Assembly: GCF_011947225.1 (NCBI RefSeq)
Contig: NZ_JAATVW010000001.1
Coordinates: 434,001 to 498,000 of the forward strand
Reading direction: 5' to 3'
DNA length: 64,000 nt
Source of the DNA: Planosporangium flavigriseum
GTDB lineage: Bacteria; Actinomycetota; Actinomycetes; Mycobacteriales; Micromonosporaceae
Part shown: positions 24,175-32,897 of the stretch, one piece after another
Position numbering within the stretch: the first letter of the stretch is position 1
Layout of the letters: the number at the start of each line of letters is the position of its first letter
The notes under the pieces: generated by a model
Seen by the model: the letters and a program-made list of their open reading frames with translations, nothing else
Databases searched by the model: none
Told to the model about the DNA's origin: nothing
Translations under genes and position numbers: made by a program

Positions 24175-25935
24175 GTGCCCGCCGTGGCCGAAGCAGTGCG
24201 TGAAACCTTCCATCAGGAGACCCTGGACGCGCTGGTCGACGACGCACGAGCCCGTTCGCTGTTCGCGACCACGTTCGTGGTGGTCGATCTGGAGACCACC
24301 GGTGGTTCACCGGACGGGGGCGGCATCACCGAGATCGGCGCGGTCAAGGTGCGGGGCGGAGAAGAGCTCGGCGAGTTCGCGACGCTGGTCAACCCCGGCG
24401 AGCGCATCCCGCCGTACATCACGGTGCTCACCGGCATCACCGAGGCGATGGTCCTGCCGGCCCCGCGTATCGACAGCGTGCTGCCCAGTTTCCTGGAGTT
24501 CGCCAAGGACGCCGTCTTGGTCGCCCACAACGCCCCCTACGACATGGGCTTCCTGAAGGCGGCGTGCGCGGCCCACGGATACACATGGCCCAAGCCGCTC
24601 GTCCTCGACACCGCCGCGCTCGCGCGGCGCGTGCTGACCCGCGACGAAGTGCCCAACCACAAGCTGGCCACCCTGGCGCGGTGGCTGGGGAACGCCCGGC
24701 AGCCGTGCCACCGGGCCCTCGACGACGCCCGCGCCACCGTCGACGTGCTGCACGCCCTCATCGGCCGGCTCGGTGGGCACCGCGTCCACTCGCTCGGCGA
24801 CGCGCTGGAGTTCGTCAAGGCGATCAGCCCGGCCCAGCGGAAGAAACGGCATCTCGCCGAGAACCTGCCCAACACCCCGGGGGTGTATGTCTTCCGCGAC
24901 AGCCGCGAGCGCCCGCTGTACGTCGGCACCAGTTCGGCCATTGCCACGCGGGTCCGCAGCTACTTCACCGCCTCGGAGAAACGGGCCCGCATCAACACCG
25001 AGATGCTGGCCGCCGCCGAGCGGGTGGAGGCGATCGAGTGTGCGCACTCCCTCGAAGCGGAGGTGCGCGAGCTGCGCCTCATCGCCGCCCACAAGCCGCC
25101 CTACAACCGTCGGTCGAAGTTTCCGGAGCGGATCGTCTGGCTCAAGCTGACCACCGAGGCCTATCCGCGATTGTCCATTGTGAACAAACTCGCCGACGAC
25201 GCCGCGGCCTACCTCGGCCCGTTCGGCTCCCGCCGCCTCGCCGAGCTCGCGGCTGCGGGCGTGCACGAGGTACTGCCGCTACGCCAGTGCACCCAGCGCC
25301 TGTCGACCCGCCGCACGGTGGCGGCGTGCGCCCTCGCCGAGTTGGGGCGCTGCCCGGCGCCGTGCGAGCACCGGATCACGCCGGAGGAGTACACCGCGGC
25401 TGCTGCCGAACCGTTCCGCGCCGCCACCGGCGGCAATCCCGGCGAGGTGGTCCGCCGGCTGCTGGCGCGGATGCGCTCGCTGTCGGAGGCGCGACGCTAC
25501 GAGGAGGCGGCGGCGATGCGCGGGCGCCTGGTGGCGTTCCTGAAGGCATCCGTACGCATGCAGCGACTGGCGTCGCTGACGTCGCTGCGTGAGGTGGTCG
25601 CCGCCCGGCCCGCCGCGACCGGCGGCTGGGAGCTGGCGGTCATCCGCCACGGCCGGCTGGCAGCAGCCGGCACCTCCCCGCCCCGGGTACATCCACGACC
25701 GACCCTCGACGCGCTGCTCGCGACGGCCGAGACCGTACAGGCCGGCCCCGGTCCGGTACCCTGCGCAAGTCCGGAGGAGACCGAGCGGGTGCTGGCGTGG
25801 CTGGAACGCCCAGAGACGCGACTGGTGCAGGTCGACGCCGGATGGGCGTCCCCTGTGGACGGTGCCGGTCGGTGGCGCGAGCTGCTCACCACCGCCGAGG
25901 CCGCCAGCGGCCATATCACCCACTTGGGTGATTAG
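24175..25935 (+). CDS. DEDDh exonuclease fused to a UvrC-like GIY-YIG nuclease
   Basis: 586 residues. Residues ~25-195 are a DnaQ-type 3'-5' exonuclease: VVDLETTGG (Exo I), VAHNAPYDMGFL (Exo II), HRALDDARATVD (Exo III, DEDDh). Residues ~215-310 are a GIY-YIG domain (NTPGVYVFRDSRERPLYVGT) like UvrC/Cho, with a following Cys-bearing UvrC-like region (CALAELGRCPAPCEHR). Similar fusions occur in mycobacteria (Rv2191) and suggest DNA repair by incision plus trimming. GTG 24175 has GGGAGG 7 nt upstream; an earlier in-frame GTG at 24154 is less well placed. Confidence 0.9.
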   Translation: MPAVAEAVRETFHQETLDALVDDARARSLFATTFVVVDLETTGGSPDGGGITEIGAVKVRGGEELGEFATLVNPGERIPPYITVLTGITEAMVLPAPRIDSVLPSFLEFAKDAVLVAHNAPYDMGFLKAACAAHGYTWPKPLVLDTAALARRVLTRDEVPNHKLATLARWLGNARQPCHRALDDARATVDVLHALIGRLGGHRVHSLGDALEFVKAISPAQRKKRHLAENLPNTPGVYVFRDSRERPLYVGTSSAIATRVRSYFTASEKRARINTEMLAAAERVEAIECAHSLEAEVRELRLIAAHKPPYNRRSKFPERIVWLKLTTEAYPRLSIVNKLADDAAAYLGPFGSRRLAELAAAGVHEVLPLRQCTQRLSTRRTVAACALAELGRCPAPCEHRITPEEYTAAAAEPFRAATGGNPGEVVRRLLARMRSLSEARRYEEAAAMRGRLVAFLKASVRMQRLASLTSLREVVAARPAATGGWELAVIRHGRLAAAGTSPPRVHPRPTLDALLATAETVQAGPGPVPCASPEETERVLAWLERPETRLVQVDAGWASPVDGAGRWRELLTTAEAASGHITHLGD

Positions 25936-26046
25936 CCGATCGGACGAACGAACATTCTCAAATGGCCGTTCGGCGGCCTGTCGGCTCACTAGGCTTGGTA
26001 CACCCCCCACTCTCTGGTGGCCAGCCCGGTCAGAGGAGGTGTCCGA

Positions 26047-28266
26047 GTGGATTCCGGCGTTTCCGGGATCAGCGGGCGCCTGGAGTCTGCGCCGGGCGCA
26101 CTCACAGAGGCGGTTGGCTGGGACGAGTTACCATACGCGAACGACGAGTTGCCGCACGTGAACGACGCGCTGCCGCGCCCGAACCCAGCACCCGAGGACG
26201 AACTCGACCGCGACCGAGGTACGCGCGCCGACGCGCCCGCCGCCACCCGTGAATGGCCGGACAACTCGGCGGGGAAGTCCGCGCCCGAACCCAGACCGGC
26301 GGTGGCAAGCCGTCCAGGGCCACGCGGCGGTTCCGGCCGGACACCGGCCCCATCCAGGCGTGGCGCCCAACCGAAGGCGAAGACGCCCACCAGAAGCACA
26401 CCACCCAAGGCCGCCGCCCCGGCGAAGAAGCCGGGGCCTGTCCCCACGCAGACCAGGTCGCCCGAGCCCGCCTTCTCGGCCCCCGCCGTGGCCACGCCGA
26501 CCCCTCCGACCACACCGGGCCTCACCCAGCGACTGCTGTCGATGCTGCCGTGGCCGACCGCCCCCGATCCGATCAGTGACCTGGTCCGTTCACATCGGTC
26601 GGCCCACCCAGGCGGCGACGCCAACCTGCTCCGCCGGGCGTACACGATCGCCGAACAGATGCACCGGGGACAGACACGCAAGAGCGGCGACCCGTACATC
26701 ACCCACCCGCTCGCGGTCGCCGAGATCCTCGCCGACCTCGGCATGGACACGACCACCCTCGTCGCCGCCCTGCTCCACGACACGGTCGAGGACACCAGCT
26801 ACACGCTGCAGGCCCTCGAAAACGACTTCGGGCCCGAGGTCGCCCTGCTAGTCGACGGGGTCACCAAGTTCGACAAGGTGTTCTACGGGGACGCCGCCGA
26901 GGCGGAGACCATCCGCAAGATGATCATCATGGCCGGCCGGGACGTGCGCGTACTCGTCATCAAGCTCGCCGACCGGCTGCACAACATGCGTACCCTCGAC
27001 GCCCGCTCCCCCGGCTCCCGGACGCGCATCGCCCGCGCGACTCGGGACGTCCTGGTGCCGCTGTGCGACCGGCTGGGCATCCAGGCGCTCAAGCGCGAAC
27101 TGGAGGACTGCGTCCTCAAGGCGCTCAGCCCGAGCGGTCACGCCCTCATCGCCGACTACCTCAAGTACCGCCGTGGCCGGGAGTCGTATCTGCGCCGGGT
27201 CGTCGCCGAGGTGGAGGTGGAGCTGAGCCGGGTCCGGGTGGACGCGACCGTCTCCCCGCGCCCGCGCCACCTGTACTCGATCTGGCAGGACACGGTCGCC
27301 GGCAACTACCCCGAGCCGCACGACCTGCCGCGCATCGTCATCGTGGTCCATGGGCCGGACACCGACTGCTACGCCGCGCTGGGCGCGATGCACGGTCGAT
27401 GGCGCCCCGTGCCCGGCCGGTTCAAGGACTTCATCGCCTCCCCGAAGAACAACCTGTACCGCTCGCTGCACACCACCGTGCTCGGGCCGGATGACGAGCT
27501 GCTCGAGGTGCTCATCCGGACGGCCCCGATGCACCGCGATGCCGAGTACGGCATCGTCGCCAACTTCCGCTTTTCGAAGGACGCGGCATCCGCCGGCAGT
27601 GCGAAGAAGGAGCAGCTGGCGTGGCTGCGCCGGGTGCTCGACTGGGAAGGCGCCGCGACCGACCCGGCGCAGTTCCTCGCGTCGCTGCGCTGCGACCTGG
27701 CCGAGTCGCAGATCATCGTGTTCACGTCCACCGGGCGGCCGGTGCTGCTGCCGGCCGAGGCGACGCCGGTCGACCTCGCGTACACGCTGGGTAAGGACAT
27801 CGGGGACCGATGTATCGCGGCGAGGCTCAACGGGCGCCTGGTCGCACTGTCGTCCGAGCTCGACGACGGCGACGTCGTGGAGATCATCACCCGGGAGGGT
27901 CAGCGCGACGAGTTCGACGTCGACGACCTGGCACCGGCGCCCGGGCCGTCGCGGGACTGGCTGCAGTTCGTCAAGACACCGCAGGCCCGGCTGCACCTCA
28001 CCGACTGGTTCGCCGACTCCGAGCCGCTGGCGGTCACGATCTCCGACAAGGTACGCCTCGGGCGGCTGGCGATCGGGCTGGCGCTGCGGCAGCGCGGCCG
28101 CGGGCTCGGCAGTGACCTGCCGCTGATCCGCCTCGCGGCCAAGCTCGGCTACCCCGACGTGGAGACGCTGCTCGTAGCGGTCGCCGACCACAAGCTGTCA
28201 GCGCCGGAGGTGGTGGACCGCCTGATCGCCTCGGTCGACCACCACACTCCCCCACCGACCCATTAG
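26047..28266 (+). CDS. Rel/SpoT homologue, intact hydrolase, altered synthetase, no ACT domain
   Basis: 739 residues with a ~190-residue disordered Ala/Pro/Lys-rich N-terminal extension. The HD hydrolase (~residues 190-350) keeps its motifs: QMHRGQTRKSGDPYITHP, ALLHDTVEDT, IKLADRLHNMRTL. In the synthetase half the expected SIYxKM reads SIWQDT, YQSLHT reads YRSLHT and EVQIRT reads EVLIRT, although Asp in HDL and Glu in EVL remain. A TGS domain follows (FTSTGRPVLLPAEATPVDLA), and the protein ends without a C-terminal ACT domain. It is probably a second, hydrolase-leaning alarmone enzyme (inference). GTG 26047 follows GAGGAGG. Confidence 0.88.
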   Translation: MDSGVSGISGRLESAPGALTEAVGWDELPYANDELPHVNDALPRPNPAPEDELDRDRGTRADAPAATREWPDNSAGKSAPEPRPAVASRPGPRGGSGRTPAPSRRGAQPKAKTPTRSTPPKAAAPAKKPGPVPTQTRSPEPAFSAPAVATPTPPTTPGLTQRLLSMLPWPTAPDPISDLVRSHRSAHPGGDANLLRRAYTIAEQMHRGQTRKSGDPYITHPLAVAEILADLGMDTTTLVAALLHDTVEDTSYTLQALENDFGPEVALLVDGVTKFDKVFYGDAAEAETIRKMIIMAGRDVRVLVIKLADRLHNMRTLDARSPGSRTRIARATRDVLVPLCDRLGIQALKRELEDCVLKALSPSGHALIADYLKYRRGRESYLRRVVAEVEVELSRVRVDATVSPRPRHLYSIWQDTVAGNYPEPHDLPRIVIVVHGPDTDCYAALGAMHGRWRPVPGRFKDFIASPKNNLYRSLHTTVLGPDDELLEVLIRTAPMHRDAEYGIVANFRFSKDAASAGSAKKEQLAWLRRVLDWEGAATDPAQFLASLRCDLAESQIIVFTSTGRPVLLPAEATPVDLAYTLGKDIGDRCIAARLNGRLVALSSELDDGDVVEIITREGQRDEFDVDDLAPAPGPSRDWLQFVKTPQARLHLTDWFADSEPLAVTISDKVRLGRLAIGLALRQRGRGLGSDLPLIRLAAKLGYPDVETLLVAVADHKLSAPEVVDRLIASVDHHTPPPTH

Positions 28267-28275
28267 CCTTGCGCA

Positions 28276-28812
28276 ATGGCCGCTTCCCCCCGACCCGCCG
28301 CGCTGCGGGCGCTGCGCCTGACCGCGTTCCGGGCGTTCTACCGGCTGCCGCTGCGGTGGCGGCGCCGGCTGGTCCGGATGGGCACCGCGCACTACATCGT
28401 CGGAGCGGTCACCATCGTGCGGGCCGCCGACGGTCGGTCGCCGGGGCGGATCCTGCTGCTGCGCCAACCACCGGGGCCGGGCTGGTCGCTGCCCGGCGGC
28501 CTGCTCAACCGGGGTGAGCGGCCGGTCGTCGGCGCGGCACGCGAACTCGCCGAGGAGACCGGGATCCGGGTCGACCCGGCAGACCTGCGCCCCGGCGTAC
28601 CCAACGCGATCGTCCACTCTTCAGGCCGCTGGGTCGACATGGTCTTCGAGGCGTCGGTACCGGCGGACCAGCCGTTTACCGTCGACGAGGCCGAGGTGCA
28701 CGAAGCGGCCTGGCACCCGCTCGACGCGCTACCGCGACTGACCGGGCCGACCGCCCGCCTGCTCGCCCACTACGGAATCGGCCCACTGGCCGGCCGCCCC
28801 GAAGATGACTGA
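28276..28812 (+). CDS. Nudix hydrolase
   Basis: A 178-residue Nudix protein. The box runs GGLLNRGERPVVGAA then RELAEETGI, matching Gx5Ex7REUxEExGU, so metal-dependent pyrophosphohydrolase activity is expected. A basic, helical N-terminus (RLTAFRAFYRLPLRWRRRL) precedes it. The substrate is unknown; a nucleotide or nucleotide-sugar is suggested by the nucleotidyltransferase gene that overlaps its last 8 bp. It lies 9 bp after the RSH stop, so it is probably cotranscribed. No Shine-Dalgarno is obvious before the ATG. Confidence 0.9.
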   Translation: MAASPRPAALRALRLTAFRAFYRLPLRWRRRLVRMGTAHYIVGAVTIVRAADGRSPGRILLLRQPPGPGWSLPGGLLNRGERPVVGAARELAEETGIRVDPADLRPGVPNAIVHSSGRWVDMVFEASVPADQPFTVDEAEVHEAAWHPLDALPRLTGPTARLLAHYGIGPLAGRPEDD

Positions 28813-29638
28813 GGTCTGCGCGGTGGTCCTGGCCGCGGGCGAGGGGCGCCGACTGCGCCCGTTGACCGAAGTACGGCCGAAGGCGCTCTGCCCGGTCGGC
28901 AACGTGCCCCTGCTCGACCGGGCCCTCGCCCGGCTGGCCGGCCTCGGGCTCTCCGGCCCGGCGCAGGTGGCGGTGAACGCCTGCTACCTCGGTGAGCAGG
29001 TGGTGTCACACGTCGGGGACCGGGCCCACCTGTCGGTCGAACCCGGTGCGCCCCTCGGCACGTCGGGCGGCATCGGCAACCTGCGGAACTGGATCGACGG
29101 GCGAGGCGTGCTGGTCGCCAACGCGGACGCCTACCTGGCCGGGTCAGCGCCGCCGGGCCCCGACGTGGAATCTCTGCTCGACGGGTGGGATGGCGAGACC
29201 GTACGGCTGCTCGGCGTACCCGCCGGGGACGCCGAGCGCGAGTTCGGCCCGTACCGGTTCGCCGGCCTGTCGCTGCTGCCCTGGTCGATGGTGCTTTCGT
29301 TGGCGGCAGCACCGAGCGATCTGGTCCGTACGGTCTGGCGCCCGGCCGAGGCCGCCGGAGCGCTGACGGTGGTGGAGTACGCCGGGCTGTTCCTCGACAC
29401 CGGCACGCCCGTCGACTACCTGGCCGCCAACCTGCACGCCGCGGGTGCCAGCAGCCTGGTCGACGCCACGGCGAACATCACCGGGCAGCTCGTCCAGGCG
29501 GTGGTCGGCGCCGGTGCGCGGGTCGAGGGCCGGGTCACCCGCGGCGTGGTGTGGCCCGGCGGGTACGTCGGACCGGACGAGCACCTCGTCGACGCCGTAC
29601 GGGTCGGTCGTGATCTGACCGTCGCGGCCGCGCCGTAG
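28805..29638 (+). CDS. NTP transferase (sugar-1-phosphate nucleotidyltransferase family)
   Basis: 277 residues with the N-terminal nucleotide-binding signature VVLAAGEGRRLRPLTEVRPK, and PVGNVPLLDRAL following. GTSGGIGNLRNW and VANADAYL are the next family blocks. The left-handed beta-helix of bifunctional family members is absent; only a short ANITGQLVQAVVGAGARVEG repeat segment remains at the C-terminus. It probably couples an NTP to a sugar 1-phosphate; specificity cannot be read. It overlaps the Nudix gene by 8 bp and precedes the RAM-domain gene by 40 bp. Confidence 0.87.
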   Translation: MTEVCAVVLAAGEGRRLRPLTEVRPKALCPVGNVPLLDRALARLAGLGLSGPAQVAVNACYLGEQVVSHVGDRAHLSVEPGAPLGTSGGIGNLRNWIDGRGVLVANADAYLAGSAPPGPDVESLLDGWDGETVRLLGVPAGDAEREFGPYRFAGLSLLPWSMVLSLAAAPSDLVRTVWRPAEAAGALTVVEYAGLFLDTGTPVDYLAANLHAAGASSLVDATANITGQLVQAVVGAGARVEGRVTRGVVWPGGYVGPDEHLVDAVRVGRDLTVAAAP

Positions 29639-29678
29639 CATGTGGAGGTTCCGCCCAACCCGCGCAAAGGAGCCCACG

Positions 29679-29966
29679 GTGATCAACGCCATCGTCCTCA
29701 TCGACTGCGACACCGACTCCATCCCGGAGGTCGCGCAGTCTCTGGCAGACCTGCCGGGCGTGAGCGAGGTCTACTCCGTCGCGGGCAACGTCGACCTGAT
29801 CGCGATCGTCCGGGTCCGCGAGTTCGACCAGATCGCCGAGGTGATCGCGGGCCGGATCTCCAAGGTGCCCGGCGTGATCAACACCGAGTCGCACATCGCC
29901 TTCCGGGCGTACTCGAAGCACGACCTCGAGGAGACCTTCGCGATCGGCTTCGAGGAGACCGACTGA
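29679..29966 (+). CDS. Stand-alone Lrp/AsnC ligand-binding (RAM) domain protein
   Basis: A 95-residue protein that is only the C-terminal RAM domain of Lrp/AsnC regulators, with no DNA-binding helices (begins VINAIVLIDCDTDSIPEVAQ). Such proteins form ring-like oligomers that bind amino acids. AAAGGAG lies 7 nt before the GTG at 29679; an upstream in-frame start at 29640 adds only unrelated residues. It closes the RSH-Nudix-nucleotidyltransferase group. Confidence 0.88.
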   Translation: MINAIVLIDCDTDSIPEVAQSLADLPGVSEVYSVAGNVDLIAIVRVREFDQIAEVIAGRISKVPGVINTESHIAFRAYSKHDLEETFAIGFEETD

Positions 29967-29999
29967 CCCGCGGGTCGCGCCGGTCTCCCCGGCCGACGG

Positions 30000-31946
30000 T
30001 CACAGCCAGCGGCGCCACCACTCCAGGATCGCCGCGAAGCGCGCCACCCGGTGCGAGGGCAGGCCGGAACGGGACAGCTCGTGCCCCTCACCGGGGAAGA
30101 GCAGCAGCTCCACCGGTACGCCGCGCAGCTTGAGCGCGACGTACAGCCGCTGCGCCTGCTCGACCGGGCAGCGCCAGTCGTGCTCGGAGTGGATGATCAG
30201 CATCGGGAGGTCGATGCGGTCAGCGTGGCTGAGCGGGCTCTGCCGGTCCCACTCGGCCGGGTCCGGGCCGTACAGGTCCTCGCCGAAGAACCAGCCGATG
30301 TCCGACGAGCCGGCGAAGCTGTCGATGGCGTTCACGGCCCGCTCGCTGATCGCCGCGGAGAACCGGTCCCCGTGGTGCGCGGCCATCCACGTGGCCATGA
30401 ACCCGCCGTGCGACCCGCCGAGCACGCCGACCCGGGAGGCGTCCAGGTCGGGCGCCTTCAACGCGGTGTCCAGCAGGGCCAGCAGGTCCCGCGCGCTGAC
30501 CTCGCCGACGTCGCCGATCACGGCCCGGCCGTGCGCCTCGCCATACCCGCTGGAGCCGCGCGGGTTGCCCATCACGACCGCGTACCCGGCCCCGGCGTAC
30601 ACCTGGGCCTCGTCGAACAGCCGCCAGCCGTACTGGGTGAACGGGCCGCCGTGGATCATCAGCAGGGCGGGGTGCGGGCCGTCGCCCTCGGGCCGGACGA
30701 CCCAGCCGTGCACCGGGTACCCGTCCGGCGCGGTCGCGTTGATCTCCTCTTGCGCGAAGATGGGGCCGTAGCCGGCGTTCCAGTCGGTGATGCGCCGAGG
30801 CTCCCCACCCGGTACGACCACGGCCAGCTCACCCCACGTCGTCGGGTCGGCCAGCGTCACGACCGTCGTGCCGCCCGCGGAAGCCACGCCCAGGACCTGC
30901 CGCTCGCCGCCGACCAGCACCTCCGGTTCGCCGCCGGCGTACCCGATCCGCAGCAACTCCACGGAGCCCCGGTTCTCGTTCAGGACCAGCACCCCGTCGG
31001 GCACGACGGCGATCTCCCCTTCCACCGCGGTCAGGCCGTGCCGGCTCGGATCGGTCAGCGCCTTCGGGGCACAGCCGGCCACCGGGACCGACCAGAGCAT
31101 GTCGTTGCGGCAGACGGCATGGCGGCCGTCGGTCTCCACACCGACGAAGAAGACCGTCGCGCCGTCCGGGGAGAACCGAGGCTGGCTCACTCCGAAGCCG
31201 CCGGCGGTGAGCCCGCGCAGGCCGCTGCCGTCCGGCCGGCTGACCCAGAGATCGGTGAAGAGGTCGTCGTCGTGGCTGTCATGGCGGGCCGCCGTGAACG
31301 TCAGCAGTTCACCGTCCGGGCTCCAGGCCGGCTCACCATGATCGAAATCCCCCTCGGTGACCTGGGCCGGCTTCGCCGCCTCGGCCAGAGCGTCCACCAC
31401 GAACACGTGGCGACGCCGGTCGAAGGTGAAGCCGACCCCGTCGAGGCGGTACCAGAATCCGGTGATGCGCCGGGGCGGCTCCTGCTCGGCGCCGCGGCTC
31501 GGGACGGTGCCGTACCGCCCGTCGGCCGGCACCCGCGCGGTGTACACCAGCCGAGTCGAGTCTGGGCTCCACCCCGGCGCCCGGTCCACGCCGAGCGGGT
31601 GGTCGGTGAGCCGGCGCGCCTCACCGCCGGCGAGCGGCATCACCCACAGTTGCGGCTTACCCGCCTTTGCCGTTCTCGGGTCGGCGTCGCGGGCGGGCTC
31701 CTCGCGTACCGCCCGGATGAACGCCAGCCACCGCCCGTCCGGAGAGATCGCCGGGCCACTGTCGCGCCAGCCATGGGTGACCTGCCGCGCAGGGCCGGAG
31801 CCGTCGGTGGGTACCAGCCACAACTGGCTGGTGTAGTCGTCCGCGTCGAGGTCGATTCGCCGTACGGACACGACCGCGCTGGCACCGTCGGAGCTAAGGG
31901 TGGGAGTCCCGGGCACGCGCGGCAGCGAGAGGTCGGAAGGTCGCAT
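30000..31946 (-). CDS. S9 family (prolyl oligopeptidase-like) serine peptidase
   Basis: A 648-residue peptidase. Residues ~20-370 are a WD40/beta-propeller-like region with repeated DGRWLAF, SPDSTRLVY and SPDGELLTF blades. The C-terminal alpha/beta hydrolase domain has nucleophile motif GVLGGSHGGFMATWM, Asp in IIHSEHDWRCP and His in FPGEGHELSR. No signal peptide is visible, so it is probably cytoplasmic and acts on short peptides. It is divergent from an alpha/beta hydrolase gene across only 47 bp that contain a perfect 12-bp palindrome. Confidence 0.92.
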   Translation of the reverse strand: MRPSDLSLPRVPGTPTLSSDGASAVVSVRRIDLDADDYTSQLWLVPTDGSGPARQVTHGWRDSGPAISPDGRWLAFIRAVREEPARDADPRTAKAGKPQLWVMPLAGGEARRLTDHPLGVDRAPGWSPDSTRLVYTARVPADGRYGTVPSRGAEQEPPRRITGFWYRLDGVGFTFDRRRHVFVVDALAEAAKPAQVTEGDFDHGEPAWSPDGELLTFTAARHDSHDDDLFTDLWVSRPDGSGLRGLTAGGFGVSQPRFSPDGATVFFVGVETDGRHAVCRNDMLWSVPVAGCAPKALTDPSRHGLTAVEGEIAVVPDGVLVLNENRGSVELLRIGYAGGEPEVLVGGERQVLGVASAGGTTVVTLADPTTWGELAVVVPGGEPRRITDWNAGYGPIFAQEEINATAPDGYPVHGWVVRPEGDGPHPALLMIHGGPFTQYGWRLFDEAQVYAGAGYAVVMGNPRGSSGYGEAHGRAVIGDVGEVSARDLLALLDTALKAPDLDASRVGVLGGSHGGFMATWMAAHHGDRFSAAISERAVNAIDSFAGSSDIGWFFGEDLYGPDPAEWDRQSPLSHADRIDLPMLIIHSEHDWRCPVEQAQRLYVALKLRGVPVELLLFPGEGHELSRSGLPSHRVARFAAILEWWRRWL

Positions 31947-31976
31947 CGACGGACCATATCGGATCAGCCGAAAAGT

Positions 31977-31988
31977 TACTGATCAGTA
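31977..31988. promoter_or_regulatory. Perfect 12-bp palindrome, candidate operator
   Basis: TACTGATCAGTA is fully self-complementary and AT-rich against a GC-rich background. It lies in the 47-bp gap between divergent S9 peptidase and alpha/beta hydrolase starts, ending 5 nt before the hydrolase ATG. A dimeric repressor bound here would block both promoters. The shape suits a TetR-type protein, but no regulator gene is adjacent. Confidence 0.5.
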
Positions 31989-31993
31989 GATCT

Positions 31994-32836
31994 ATGCTTT
32001 CCGCCGTGGATTACGCACAGGAGTACGTCGACCGGGACAGCGACCGCATCGGGCTGCACCTCTATCCGGACACGGCTGGCCCGGCGGTCGTGATCTGGCC
32101 GGCGATGGGGGTGCCGGCCGGGTACTACCGGCGGTTCGCCAACCAACTGGGCGCAGCCGGGCTCTCCGTCGTCGTGGCGGACCTGCGCGGCACGGGCGCC
32201 AGCACGCCCATACCGAGCCGCGCCTCGACGTACGGCTACGCGGACCTGGTCGCCGACGTCGCCGCCGTGCAGGAGGCGCTCAAGGAGCGCCTGGACGGGC
32301 GGCAGACCCTCCTGTTGGGCCACTCACTCGGCGGGCATATCTGCTCGCTGTACCTGGCCACCCACCAGCCGTCCGATATCGCCGGCCTCGTGCTGGTCGC
32401 GTCGGGTACGCCGTACTGGCGAGCTTATCCCCGTGGGCACGGACTGGCCGTCCTGCCGTACACCCAGGGAATCGCGGCCACCTCCGCGCTGCTCCGGGTC
32501 TGGCCGGGCTGGAGCTTCGGAGGGCGGCAGGCGCGCGGCGTGATCCGGGACTGGGCCTACACGGCCAGGTACGGGCGCTTCCCCCGGCTGGACGGGGCCG
32601 ACGTGGAGGCGGCGCTGGCGACCGTGCGGACCCCCGTCCTCGCCATCAGCGTCGACGGTGACCGGCACACGCCTCCGTCCACCATGGACCACCTGTGCGC
32701 CAAGCTGTCGGCCGCGCCGATCGAGCGGGTGCACTACCCGGTCGCCGAAGCCAGCGCCCCGCTCAACCACTTCACCTGGGTACGCGCGGCCGCGCCGCTC
32801 GCGGCGCGGGTGGCCGCCTTCGCGGCACGCGTCTGA
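31994..32836 (+). CDS. Alpha/beta hydrolase
   Basis: A 280-residue alpha/beta hydrolase with a complete triad: nucleophile in LLLGHSLGGHICSLY, acid in SVDGDRHTPP and His in APLNHFTW. The cap region is aromatic-rich (VWPGWSFGG, RDWAYTARYGRFP), which suits a hydrophobic ester or lipid substrate. It starts at ATG 31994, almost abutting a palindrome, with no Shine-Dalgarno, so the transcript may be near-leaderless; a GTG at 32006 is the alternative start. Its stop codon lies in a 24-bp tandem duplication. Confidence 0.85.
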   Translation: MLSAVDYAQEYVDRDSDRIGLHLYPDTAGPAVVIWPAMGVPAGYYRRFANQLGAAGLSVVVADLRGTGASTPIPSRASTYGYADLVADVAAVQEALKERLDGRQTLLLGHSLGGHICSLYLATHQPSDIAGLVLVASGTPYWRAYPRGHGLAVLPYTQGIAATSALLRVWPGWSFGGRQARGVIRDWAYTARYGRFPRLDGADVEAALATVRTPVLAISVDGDRHTPPSTMDHLCAKLSAAPIERVHYPVAEASAPLNHFTWVRAAAPLAARVAAFAARV

Positions 32837-32868
32837 GCACTCAGCGCGGCACGCGTCTGAGCACTCAG
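32821..32868. repeat. 24-bp tandem duplication across a stop codon
   Basis: Two perfect copies (32821-32844 and 32845-32868) of a unit that starts CGCGGCACGCGTC and contains the hydrolase TGA stop; a further 6 bp of a third copy follow. Because the stop lies in the first copy, the duplication does not change the protein. Confidence 0.95.
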
Positions 32869-32897
32869 CGCGGCGCGCCGGTAGTGAACGGCGCGGT

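Noticed and set aside
29965-29976. Palindrome GACCCGCGGGTC as an operator
   Set aside because: It overlaps a stop codon between two convergent genes, where no promoter is expected; chance is likely in GC-rich DNA.
30051-31982. 643-codon rightward frame opposite the S9 peptidase
   Set aside because: The leftward frame has a full catalytic triad and propeller blades; the rightward one has no recognisable domain and is a codon-bias shadow.
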